Shown here one piece after another: positions 46,785 to 54,750 of a stretch of DNA of 64,000 nucleotides. The stretch covers positions 62,001 to 126,000 of the forward strand of contig NZ_JAMBOX010000005.1 of NCBI RefSeq assembly GCF_023715785.1, read 5' to 3'. The notes beneath the pieces were generated by a model. That model was not told the origin of the DNA and ran no database searches. It saw nothing but the letters and a program-made list of their open reading frames with translations. The position numbers and the translations under genes are program-made. Every line of letters begins with the position of its first letter. Within the stretch, counting starts at the first letter, position 1. The DNA is from Neobacillus niacini (lineage in GTDB: Bacteria > Bacillota > Bacilli > Bacillales > Cytobacillaceae).

Positions 46785-46829
46785 TTAAAAATTGTCGAAT
46801 AAATGACAATTAGAGTCGGATTGTTGATT

Positions 46830-46860
46830 TACTACTATAATCCATTGTAATATAGTAGTA
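46830..46860 (+). promoter_or_regulatory. Perfect inverted repeat over the presumed selC promoter
   Basis: TACTACTATA (46830-46839) and TATAGTAGTA (46851-46860) with an 11-base spacer, ending 12 bases before the tRNA-Sec. A plausible promoter is TTGATT (46824-46829) and TAATAT (46848-46853), spacer 18. The repeat would thus lie between -35 and the start site, as an operator does. Confidence 0.5.
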
Positions 46861-46872
46861 CATTCATTTTAT

Positions 46873-46969
46873 GGGGCCGAGTGGGGTACTGGTGTCCTCC
46901 TCAGTCTTCAAAACTGCACGAGACCTGCGTGCCAGGTCTGCTGGGTTCGATTCCCAGGCGGTCCCGCCA
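46873..46969 (+). tRNA. selC: tRNA-Sec (anticodon TCA)
   Basis: 97-base tRNA-like sequence with encoded CCA. Acceptor GGGGCCG pairs with CGGTCCC (one G-U). The anticodon loop is CTTCAAA, anticodon TCA at 46908-46910, identical to the loop of E. coli selC. The variable arm is long (AGACCTG/CAGGTCT stem) and the T arm is CTGGG TTCGATT CCCAG. Unusual length, the extended D arm and UCA anticodon mark tRNA-Sec, which inserts selenocysteine at UGA with SelA/B/D. None of selA, selB or selD is in this window. Confidence 0.92.
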
Positions 46970-47102
46970 AATCATACATATTGACACGCACAATGATTGT
47001 GCGTTTTTTTTGTGTTTTCGATTAACACATTGTGTTTGCTTGTCAATTTGCCGAAAAACAGACTATAATAAACTGAATAAACGTTTTTGTAGGTGAATTT
47101 GC

Positions 47103-47531
47103 ATGCAGCTTAAAGGTTGGTTTTTGTGGTTTATCCTGTTTTGGGTTGTTTTTTTAGTAGTGATGATGGCCATCGGCGGCTTCTTTATGTTTCGCAAGTT
47201 TTTAAAAAAGATGCCAAAAGAAGATGGCAAATCCGATATGGAATGGGAAGAATATTATGTAAATGAATCGCGGCATTTATGGGGCCCGGAGGAAAAGGCC
47301 TTGCTTGAGGATTTGGTCAGCCCGGTACCCGAATTGTTCCGTGATGTGGCCCGCCATAAAATTGCCGGCAAAATTGGCGAGCTTGCCCTTAATGAAAAGG
47401 TGCCCAAAATTACCGAAGATTTGGTGATCCGCGGGTATATTCAGGCCACCCCGAAACGAGATCATAAATTTTTACGGAAAAAGTTGTTTGAAAACAAGAT
47501 TGACGTCGCTCCTTACGAGCATTTATTCTAA
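47103..47531 (+). CDS. yneK: DUF2621 family protein (YneK-like)
   Basis: 142 residues. One N-terminal membrane segment (LWFILFWVVFLVVMMAIGGFF, about 8-28), then a soluble domain (WEEYYVNESRHLWGPEEKAL). This is the B. subtilis YneK/DUF2621 pattern, and the neighbouring ccdC/ccdA genes agree with yneK's usual place, but here it is on the opposite strand from them. Function unknown. Confidence 0.85.
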   Translation: MQLKGWFLWFILFWVVFLVVMMAIGGFFMFRKFLKKMPKEDGKSDMEWEEYYVNESRHLWGPEEKALLEDLVSPVPELFRDVARHKIAGKIGELALNEKVPKITEDLVIRGYIQATPKRDHKFLRKKLFENKIDVAPYEHLF

Positions 47532-47844
47532 AACCGTCCTGATTTGGGCGGTTTTTACTTTTTTTGCTGCAGTTATCGCACTTTTTATATCTGTTTTGGC
47601 CCGCTCAAAAATATATCCGCGATGTTTCCCCGTTTATCCGCGATACTAGTGAATATATCCGCGATAAAATAATTATATCCGCGATAATTTTGATATATCC
47701 GCGATGATCCCAATTATATCCGCGATGCCCAAAATCCACTCCCCTCTCAAGAGGATTTTATATCCTGTTTGAAAAACAGGCCCTTTACATATTCTATTTA
47801 TGGGTTGGTTGTTAACTCAAATTATTTTATACGGGGGGATTTTG
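47532..47844. other. Intergenic region with phased repeat
   Basis: 313 bases, no gene. Holds the TATCCGCGAT-type array at 47614-47726 and, at its end, the RBS GGGGGG of the next gene. Confidence 0.6.
47614..47726. repeat. Six copies of TATCCGCGAT at about 21-bp steps
   Basis: TATCCGCGAT begins at 47614, 47635, 47656, 47676, 47696 and 47717 (steps 21, 21, 20, 20, 21). The flanks are AT-rich and variable; only the 9-10 base core is constant. Two helical turns per step put all copies on one DNA face. Confidence 0.85.
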
Positions 47845-48207
47845 ATGAATACCATTCAGCATTCTCTTTCACATATTCAGAGCTGCCGTCATATTGCTCA
47901 ACAAATGATTCAACAAACACAGCAGAGCAATCATCAGTATCAGCAAATGCTCCAGAATGAACAGCAGAACGTTCAAATGTTGAATCAGATGCTGCAAAGG
48001 GAGCAGGCCGCTGTACAGACGATTCAGCAGAGTCTGAGAGGTCATGAGATGGCGATTCAAAGATGCCAGCAAGTGATTGCTGAGTGTACCCGCTTGGAAC
48101 AGGAACTGTCAGGTCAAGTCGGATTTAACGGCGGGTTCCAGACCCAAACGTTCACAAATCCATCCTTCCAACCAGCAGGTCCAAGCCGTTCAGAACTCCC
48201 CGTTTAG
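47845..48207 (+). CDS. Gln-rich coiled-coil protein, function unknown
   Basis: 120 residues from the ATG at 47845 (GGGGGG 6 bases upstream). Residues 15-80 are Gln-rich heptad-like helix (QMIQQTQQSNHQYQQMLQNE, then QMLNQMLQREQAAVQTIQQS), followed by a Gly/Phe/Pro/Ser tail. No membrane segment. Resembles small uncharacterised spore-associated proteins only in composition. A GC-rich hairpin (GGGGGCGGT/ACCGCCCCC, 48225-48267) follows. Confidence 0.7.
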   Translation: MNTIQHSLSHIQSCRHIAQQMIQQTQQSNHQYQQMLQNEQQNVQMLNQMLQREQAAVQTIQQSLRGHEMAIQRCQQVIAECTRLEQELSGQVGFNGGFQTQTFTNPSFQPAGPSRSELPV

Positions 48208-48306
48208 ACAACACTAATGAGCATGGGGGCGGTTCATGCGATTTTTAAAAAGCGTGGCACCGCCCCCGCTCCCTGAAAAAGAAAAACACCAACCCCAAAA
48301 ACAGAG

Positions 48307-48783
48307 TCAGTGTTCATTCTTTTGAAGTTCCTTATAAAGTTTTTTATAGGAAAGATACATCGCAAATCGCCAAGGGACAATCATGCTGAACGCCAGTAGG
48401 AAGAACATTCCGCTCAATTGGCCAAAATCAATGGTACTGCTTAAGATTGATTTCAATCCCAGTCGAATGACAAGCAGCCCAGCTAGAATAAAGAAAAAAG
48501 CTTTAGACCTTTTTAAGTAAATATCATGATCACGGATCTCGAATTTTGAGGTTTTGATTAACAGGATAGAAAATAACATCCCCAACACGACAGCCTCAAG
48601 AATCTCCATCGGAGTCAACCTGAATTGCGGCACCACGTACATCAGCGCACCGCTTGACATAAACACAGGCGGCATAATGATTTTTTTCACGCTTGTCGGC
48701 TTTTTGGCGGCTTTCATCCGAACGAACAAGGCAAGTATCCCCATAAAAACAGCGCCGATTGAAGAAATCACAACGTAGTTCAT
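48307..48783 (-). CDS. ccdC: CcdC-family protein
   Basis: 158 residues from the ATG at 48783 (AGGAAGAGG upstream). Four or five membrane segments (VISSIGAVFMGILALFVRM first). B. subtilis CcdC lies in the ccdA-yneI-ccdC-yneK region and is dispensable for cytochrome c. Here it follows ccdA, with yneI (ccdB) missing in between. Confidence 0.85.
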   Translation of the reverse strand: MNYVVISSIGAVFMGILALFVRMKAAKKPTSVKKIIMPPVFMSSGALMYVVPQFRLTPMEILEAVVLGMLFSILLIKTSKFEIRDHDIYLKRSKAFFFILAGLLVIRLGLKSILSSTIDFGQLSGMFFLLAFSMIVPWRFAMYLSYKKLYKELQKNEH

Positions 48784-48925
48784 TGAATCCTCTTCCTTTG
48801 GATAAATAAGTACCTTCACATTATATCTCAAAAAAACAAAAATGGTTATCTATTTGTACTGTAGTCCTGCTCCCAATATTGGAAACCTCGTGCATTAAAA
48901 GGAAGAGTCAGTTGATTCTTCCAAC

Positions 48926-49633
48926 TTAAAAACCGGTAAAACCGCCGAATAATGGTGAAAGGATTTGAATGATTTTAGTCATCCAGTCAAAAAATAACAC
49001 AATCCCCATGACAATCATAATGTAGCCGCCGATTACCATAATTTTTGCGCTGTTCTTTTTGATCCAGTTCATGCGGCCGACGAAGAAGGAAAGAATAAAA
49101 AATGGAATCGCAAAGCCTAAGGTGTAGGCAGTCATGTACAGAATACCCGAGCCCGGATTTGTTGCAGCCAATGAAATAACGAAACCAAGAATCGGTCCTG
49201 TGCATGGCGTCCAGCCGGCAGCAAAAGCCATCCCAATCAAACTGGAGCCCAAATAGCCTGACGGACGATGTTTGAATTCAATCTTGCGGTCCTTCATCAG
49301 GAACTCCGGCTTTAGAATGCCGACAATCATTAGCCCAAAGAAGACAATGAAAATCGCCCCGAGCTGGCGAATCAAATCCTTGTATTCACTGAAGAAGCTT
49401 CCAACAAAGCTCGTTCCAAATCCAATTGCGATAAAGATGACAGAAAAACCGATGAGGAAAAATAACGTATGCAGCATACTGCGTTTTTGCAGCATCGCGT
49501 TTTCACCCTTCAGCTCACCGACAGACATTCCGGTTATGTATGACAAAAAGGCGGGATACAACGGTAAACAGCAAGGTGAAATAAAGCTCAGGAAACCTGC
49601 ACCGAACGCCATAAATATGTTGACATCAGACAT
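48926..49633 (-). CDS. ccdA: Cytochrome c biogenesis thiol-disulfide transporter CcdA
   Basis: 235 residues, six membrane segments. It carries reducing equivalents across the membrane for haem-binding cysteines of cytochrome c and for spore envelope thiol enzymes. Two conserved Cys sites are visible: [17 protein letters not shown] (first) and [11 protein letters not shown] (second). ccdC follows after 142 bases. A redoxin partner is not adjacent, but the selenocysteine redoxin at 33 kb is a possible client (speculation). Confidence 0.92.
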   Translation of the reverse strand: MSDVNIFMAFGAGFLSFISPCCLPLYPAFLSYITGMSVGELKGENAMLQKRSMLHTLFFLIGFSVIFIAIGFGTSFVGSFFSEYKDLIRQLGAIFIVFFGLMIVGILKPEFLMKDRKIEFKHRPSGYLGSSLIGMAFAAGWTPCTGPILGFVISLAATNPGSGILYMTAYTLGFAIPFFILSFFVGRMNWIKKNSAKIMVIGGYIMIVMGIVLFFDWMTKIIQILSPLFGGFTGF

Positions 49634-49903
49634 ATAAACACTCCCACAATAGTTGATACCCTTTCATTCTAACAAATCTTTCACCCAATTGATATTGAAT
49701 AACATGAATATTTTGTGTCGCTGATGCTTTATCGAAAATGTTTGTTCTATTTTTGACAATTATTTAATAATGGATATTTTTTTACATATGCCTTTGAAAT
49801 AATTTACAAGTTAGGGTATACTAGTAAAACAGTGCTTATTTAATAGTCTCAAATTCTCTTATTTTTACCAAAGTTTAGGAGTTTTCCAGAAAGGACAGCG
49901 GTC

Positions 49904-50077
49904 GTGATCAAACAGGATCTAGTGACACTTATTGAAAAAAAGCGTGCTGAATTGATTAAAGCAGCAAGTGCCAACGGCTTGACCTCCACCGTCGTCATTC
50001 GTTACAGCCAAGAGCTTGATCATCTATTAAATGAATATAATCGAATCTTTTTAGGAAAAGTTTCCTCGCATTCATAA
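49904..50077 (+). CDS. Spo0E-like aspartyl-phosphate phosphatase
   Basis: 57 residues, GTG start with AAAGGA upstream. Two-helix hairpin protein with the family motif SQELDHLLNEY (about 38-48). Spo0E proteins remove phosphate from Spo0A and delay sporulation. Ended by a strong terminator. Confidence 0.88.
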   Translation: MIKQDLVTLIEKKRAELIKAASANGLTSTVVIRYSQELDHLLNEYNRIFLGKVSSHS

Positions 50078-50078
50078 C

Positions 50079-50107
50079 AAAAGCCCGGGTTGCCCCGGGC
50101 TTTTTTT
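50079..50107. terminator. Bidirectional terminator
   Basis: AAGCCCGGG/CCCGGGCTT stem with T and A runs, between convergent spo0E-like and ABC exporter genes. Confidence 0.88.
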
Positions 50108-50110
50108 CTA

Positions 50111-51904
50111 TTAGTTGACAGCATCTTCCAGCTTTTCTACCAATCCGTTTTGCAGCAGGTACATTTTATGGTAGAGGCCGCCATGCGCCAGCAGCTCCTG
50201 ATGGTTTCCTCGTTCAATGATTTCCCCCTGGTGCAGCACGAGAATCAAATCGGCGTCCTGGATTGTCGACAGCCTGTGGGCAATCGCAATAGTCGTCCGC
50301 CCTTTTCGCATTTTTGCCAGAGCGGTCTGAATCGCTTCCTCCGTCTCCGTATCGATATTAGCTGTTGCTTCATCCAACACCAAAACTTTCGGGTTGGCCG
50401 CAATCGTTCTGGCAAAGGCGATCAATTGCCGCTGTCCGCTTGAAAACGTCGAGCCCCGCTCAACGACCCTATGGTTATAGCCACCCTCCAGCCGCTCGAT
50501 AAAGGTATTCGCTTGAACAAATTTTGCGGCTTCCTCAATCTGCTCATCTGACATCGTTTGATCGTGAAGCTTGATATTATCCTTTACGGTGCCATAGAAC
50601 AGGAACGGGTCCTGTAATACAAGGCCCAGTTTCTCCCTTAATTCAGTTTTGGAATAATTCCGGATCGATTCGCCATCAATCAAGATTTCACCGCGGTCAA
50701 ATTCATAAAATCGCATCATCAAATTGATAATTGAGCTTTTGCCGCTACCCGTATGGCCGACAAGCGCGACTGTCTCCCCAGGATTCGCCGTAAAGGTGAT
50801 GTTTTTTAAGACGTCGCGTTTGCCGTCATAGGAAAAACTTAAGTCCTTAAATTCAATTTTTGCTTGATCGATCCGTTTCGTCCCATCATTTTGTTGGGCC
50901 GGTGCCAGTGCGTCTTCGTCCAAGAGCCTGAAAACCCTTGAACCGGCAACAATCGCCTGCTGGAATAAGGAAAGCCGCATCATCATCTGGTTCACCGGTT
51001 CAAAGAAACGGTCCAAATAATTAATAAACGCATAAATGACCCCGATTTTTACCGAAGTTTCAAACGAAGTGATCCCGAAATAACTCAATACAATGATTAA
51101 AGCGAAAATATAAATCAAGTCAATTGCCGGCCTTAACAGCAGGGCATCGATTTTAATATTTTTCATGCCAGCCTGATAGTGTTTGTCGTTAATCGCGCCA
51201 AATTCCTGACGCAGGCGCTTTTCCTGGCGAAATACTTGGATGATCGCCATCCCTTGCAACGATTCGCTAAGTTTCGCATTCAACTGGCTCAGTCTTTCCC
51301 GCATATCCAAATAATAGCGTGAGCTTAATTTACGGTATAAAGCCATGACAAAAATTAAGATCGGAATGATCACAACACAAAACAAGGCCAGTTTGACATT
51401 CAAGATGAACATCGCGATAAAAATCCCCGATAATAGGAATCCACTTTGAATAAACGTCGAAATTACCGTCACGAACATGTCTTTAATCGCTTCTGTGTCA
51501 TTGGTTACCCGTGAAACGATGCTGCCCGCCGGTGTTTTATCAAAATATTTCAGGCCAAGCGCCTGTACCTTTGAAAACACGTCAATTCTTAGCTGTTGGA
51601 TAATATATAAGGCAATCTCCTGGAATCTCACCAATTGAAAAAACAAAAGAATTCCTTTGACGATTTGGATGCCCATATAGGTAGACCCGAGAATCAGCAG
51701 CGGCTTATATTCAAGGTTCTCCGGAGTGAGATAATCGTCAATAAAAATTTTGACCAAAATCGGTAGGACGATATCCCCTACTGTTGTTAACACCAACAGC
51801 AGAAAAGCCCATCCGATGATTTTCTTATGTGGTTTTGTATAGGAAAGCAGCCGGAATAATACTTTGCGCTGTTCACGTCCTGATAGTTCTATTTTTTCTT
51901 CCAT
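50111..51904 (-). CDS. ABC exporter half-transporter, BmrD/YheH-like
   Basis: 597 residues from the ATG at 51904, with GGAGG 8 bases before it and one base after the upstream stop. Six-helix ABC membrane domain then ATPase: Walker A GHTGSGKSS, signature FSSGQRQL, Walker B VLVLDEAT. Forms a heterodimeric multidrug exporter with the next-listed gene. The signature has SSGQ in place of SGGQ, a change typical of degenerate sites in such heterodimers. Confidence 0.88.
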   Translation of the reverse strand: MEEKIELSGREQRKVLFRLLSYTKPHKKIIGWAFLLLVLTTVGDIVLPILVKIFIDDYLTPENLEYKPLLILGSTYMGIQIVKGILLFFQLVRFQEIALYIIQQLRIDVFSKVQALGLKYFDKTPAGSIVSRVTNDTEAIKDMFVTVISTFIQSGFLLSGIFIAMFILNVKLALFCVVIIPILIFVMALYRKLSSRYYLDMRERLSQLNAKLSESLQGMAIIQVFRQEKRLRQEFGAINDKHYQAGMKNIKIDALLLRPAIDLIYIFALIIVLSYFGITSFETSVKIGVIYAFINYLDRFFEPVNQMMMRLSLFQQAIVAGSRVFRLLDEDALAPAQQNDGTKRIDQAKIEFKDLSFSYDGKRDVLKNITFTANPGETVALVGHTGSGKSSIINLMMRFYEFDRGEILIDGESIRNYSKTELREKLGLVLQDPFLFYGTVKDNIKLHDQTMSDEQIEEAAKFVQANTFIERLEGGYNHRVVERGSTFSSGQRQLIAFARTIAANPKVLVLDEATANIDTETEEAIQTALAKMRKGRTTIAIAHRLSTIQDADLILVLHQGEIIERGNHQELLAHGGLYHKMYLLQNGLVEKLEDAVN

Positions 51905-51905
51905 T

Positions 51906-53657
51906 TTATTGTCCTCCGAGCTCAACCAATTCTTCCAGCTGCTGGCGCAAATACATTTCTTTATACCAACCGCCGATATCCATCAGTTCTTCATGGGTGC
52001 CTCTTTCGATAATCCAGCCATCCTCCAGCACAATAATGAGATTGGCATGTTGAATCGCGCTTAAACGGTGCGAAGTGATGATTGTTGTTTTTCCTTCCCG
52101 ATTCTCTCGCAACGAAGACAGGATGGCTTCCTCGGTTTTCGCATCGACCGCCGACAAGGAGTCATCAAGGATTAATACTTCTGGATTCATTAGCAGCGAG
52201 CGGGCAATTGAAATCCGCTGTTTTTGACCGCCGGACAATGATACCCCACGCTCGCCGACAACGGTTTGGTAGCCGTCGGTAAATTGAAGAATATCATCAT
52301 GAATATTGGCCAGTTTTGCCGCCTGTTCAATTTCCTCTTGCGTGGCAAGCGGGTTGGTAAAGGCTATGTTTTCGGCAACCGTGGCTGAAAACAGGAAATG
52401 ATCCTGCGGCACATAGCCGATTGCTTCGCGCAATTTTTCAAGCTTATAGGCTTGGAGTTTGTGCCCGCCGAAGCTAATCTCCCCTTGCTCGCCATCAAAT
52501 TCGCGGATCAGCAGCTTCAACAGGGTGGTTTTTCCGGCGCCAGTCTTGCCGACGATTCCAAGGGTTTCGCCTTGATTTAACGTAAAATAAATATCTTTTA
52601 AGACCGGTTTTGCTTCCCCAGGATACGTAAATTCGCTAATATGATAGCTCAAATCACCGTTTGGAACAGCATCTAAAGCATCATCACGATCGATGATATC
52701 AACCTTTTCCCGCAGCAAGGCGGAAACCCGGTCATAAGAGGCCCTGCCTCGTTCCACTATATTAAACAACCAGCCAAATGCCAGCATCGGCCAAATTAAC
52801 AATCCCAAATAAGCGGTAAACGAGATTAACTGGCCAATGGTCAGTTCTCCCGCAAGCACATACTTTGCCCCAAACACAATCGATAGGAAATAGGATATAC
52901 CGACAATAATCGAAATAGTAGGATCATAGAGTGAGTCAATTTTGGCAACGACAAGATTCTTTTGCACCACATCTTCCGACTGTTTCCGAAAATCTTCGAT
53001 ATCCTCCTGTTCCTGGCCAAATGTCTTAATCACCTTGATCCCCATAATACTTTCCTGGGTTTTATCATTCAAAGATGAAAAAGCTTCCTGTGCCTTATAA
53101 AAGCTTTTATGCAACATCGTCCCAAACCAATTGGTCAACAGCGCCATGATTGGCATGGGAATCAAACATATCAACGTCAGTTTCCAGCTAATGGTAAAAG
53201 CCATCGCGATGATGACAAAGCCGCCGGTTGATAATGAATCAACAAGCGTCAGCACTCCCGCACCGGCCGTTTGCTGGATCGCGGCCAGGTCATTGGTGGC
53301 ATGGGCCATCAAGTCGCCAATCCGGTTCTTCTGGTAAAACGATGGTGACATATTGGTAAAATGGTGATATAAACGGTTCCTTAAAATTTTGCTAAGCTTC
53401 ACCGCTGAACCGAAAATCATATTTCTCCAATAATACCTGAGTGCATACATGCCCACCCCGACACCAATAAGCACCAGGATCCACTTAACCAGCAGAGCCA
53501 TTGTCATCGTTCCATCATTAATATGGTCGGCAATAATACCAATTATTTTCGGCGGCAGCACCTGCAGCAATGCGACTAATAATAGTAAAATAACCCCTGA
53601 TATATATGCTTTCTTCTCCTGCTTAAAATACCAGCCCAGTTGTAAAAATACCTTCAT
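51906..53657 (-). CDS. ABC exporter half-transporter, BmrC/YheI-like
   Basis: 583 residues from the ATG at 53657 (GGGGG 6 bases upstream), close to YheI (585). Membrane domain then ATPase: Walker A GKTGAGKTT, signature LSGGQKQR, Walker B VLILDDSLS, where Asp replaces the catalytic Glu. Together with the partner this gives one canonical and one degenerate ATP site, as in BmrCD. First gene of the pair; drug specificity unknown. Confidence 0.88.
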   Translation of the reverse strand: MKVFLQLGWYFKQEKKAYISGVILLLLVALLQVLPPKIIGIIADHINDGTMTMALLVKWILVLIGVGVGMYALRYYWRNMIFGSAVKLSKILRNRLYHHFTNMSPSFYQKNRIGDLMAHATNDLAAIQQTAGAGVLTLVDSLSTGGFVIIAMAFTISWKLTLICLIPMPIMALLTNWFGTMLHKSFYKAQEAFSSLNDKTQESIMGIKVIKTFGQEQEDIEDFRKQSEDVVQKNLVVAKIDSLYDPTISIIVGISYFLSIVFGAKYVLAGELTIGQLISFTAYLGLLIWPMLAFGWLFNIVERGRASYDRVSALLREKVDIIDRDDALDAVPNGDLSYHISEFTYPGEAKPVLKDIYFTLNQGETLGIVGKTGAGKTTLLKLLIREFDGEQGEISFGGHKLQAYKLEKLREAIGYVPQDHFLFSATVAENIAFTNPLATQEEIEQAAKLANIHDDILQFTDGYQTVVGERGVSLSGGQKQRISIARSLLMNPEVLILDDSLSAVDAKTEEAILSSLRENREGKTTIITSHRLSAIQHANLIIVLEDGWIIERGTHEELMDIGGWYKEMYLRQQLEELVELGGQ

Positions 53658-53761
53658 AATATTCCCCCGAAACATAAGACGTCTCTATATATTTAGCAAC
53701 CCGAGGTATCTATTTTATCAAAAATTCCTAAAATAAGAAAGATTGAGACAGGCAAAGACAG

Positions 53762-53793
53762 AAAAAAGCACCCATTATAACATGAGTGCTTGT
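53762..53793 (-). terminator. Terminator of yneF
   Basis: AAGCAC/GTGCTT plus CAT/ATG stem, TTTTTT on the minus strand, 7 bases after yneF. Confidence 0.75.
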
Positions 53794-53799
53794 ATCAAC

Positions 53800-54012
53800 T
53801 TATTTTGATTGCTTGTTCATTGCGTTCAACATTTGGTTGATTTTCTTCTGCGATGGCTTTTGGCCCATCTGCATCATCATCGTTTTTAGCATTTGCTCAT
53901 TGATTGGCGGATTTTTCTTTAAATAGCTCATCATATATCTACGAGCGATGAAAAATCCTAGTGCTATACCAGCTGCAAGGGCCAGTATACCAACTAGAAT
54001 GTAACCCCACAT
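53800..54012 (-). CDS. yneF: YneF family protein (UPF0154)
   Basis: 70 residues: one N-terminal membrane segment ([20 protein letters not shown]) then a basic helical tail with [20 protein letters not shown], the UPF0154 signature. Position after sirA as in B. subtilis. Function unknown; conserved small membrane protein. Confidence 0.92.
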   Translation of the reverse strand: MWGYILVGILALAAGIALGFFIARRYMMSYLKKNPPINEQMLKTMMMQMGQKPSQKKINQMLNAMNKQSK

Positions 54013-54089
54013 TCAAATTTCCTCCTTCATGTTGTCTACCATACATCAGTTTACTAAATAAAACGAGATAAGACAATATTTCGTTTTAT

Positions 54090-54533
54090 TTAGACAAATT
54101 TTCTTTCTTTAATTGGTTTTAACCAGCCAAAACGCTCGTGTTCAAGATCGATGGCCAGAAAGGACGCTTCGGATTTTCGCAGCACCTCAAAAAATGCCGT
54201 CTCTGCCTCATAGCTGCCCTCTGCCTCTACTGTAATTAAGTCCTGGTACACTTCTAATTTCGCCATACTTAATTTTCCACTTAATTCAATTGTATATGCA
54301 CCGTGATCGGCTTTAAATCCCTTTGTTTTTCCAAGCTGTCTTTGAATCAATTGATGGAGTTTTAACACTTCCAATTTTTTCGTAATATAGGCAATTTGCC
54401 GTTGGATTATAAATTCAAGTTCCCCATGTGCTTGTTGATAATCCTTAAATAGTTGAAAAAACACGCGCTCTCGTCCGAAGTAATGGCTAGCAAATTCATC
54501 TTCTATTAAATAAAGCTGATATTTTCTCAACAC
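54090..54533 (-). CDS. sirA: Sporulation inhibitor of replication SirA
   Basis: 147 residues from a GTG at 54533, chosen because it aligns with the B. subtilis SirA start and has GGAG 6 bases upstream; a TTG one codon later is also possible. SirA binds DnaA domain I to stop replication initiation during sporulation. Recognised by LYLIEDEFASHYFGRE near the start and ERFGWLKPIKERKFV at the end. Lies between yneF and tkt as in B. subtilis. Confidence 0.9.
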   Translation of the reverse strand: MLRKYQLYLIEDEFASHYFGRERVFFQLFKDYQQAHGELEFIIQRQIAYITKKLEVLKLHQLIQRQLGKTKGFKADHGAYTIELSGKLSMAKLEVYQDLITVEAEGSYEAETAFFEVLRKSEASFLAIDLEHERFGWLKPIKERKFV

Positions 54534-54703
54534 GAACCTCTCCTTCGCTGACATTCCTTTTATCTATTATAAAAAAGAAGACAGGAAACATTTGTCTTTC
54601 CACGGCAAAAACTTTCACTAATTTTGTCGAAGTGCTATATCCATTACCTATTCGAGAAATCTCATCTTATTTCCTGCCTATTTTTCCAATGTTCAATTTT
54701 TTG

Positions 54704-54742
54704 TAAAAAAAAAGAGAACAGACATAAAGTCCATTCTCTCTT
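54704..54742 (-). terminator. Terminator of tkt
   Basis: AGAGAA/TTCTCT stem with inner GGAC/GTC pairs, then TTTTTTTTT on the minus strand. Confidence 0.85.
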
Positions 54743-54750
54743 CGTTAGAT

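Noticed and set aside
47614..47726. CRISPR-like short repeat array
   Set aside because: Repeat is only 9-10 bases with about 11-base gaps, far too short.
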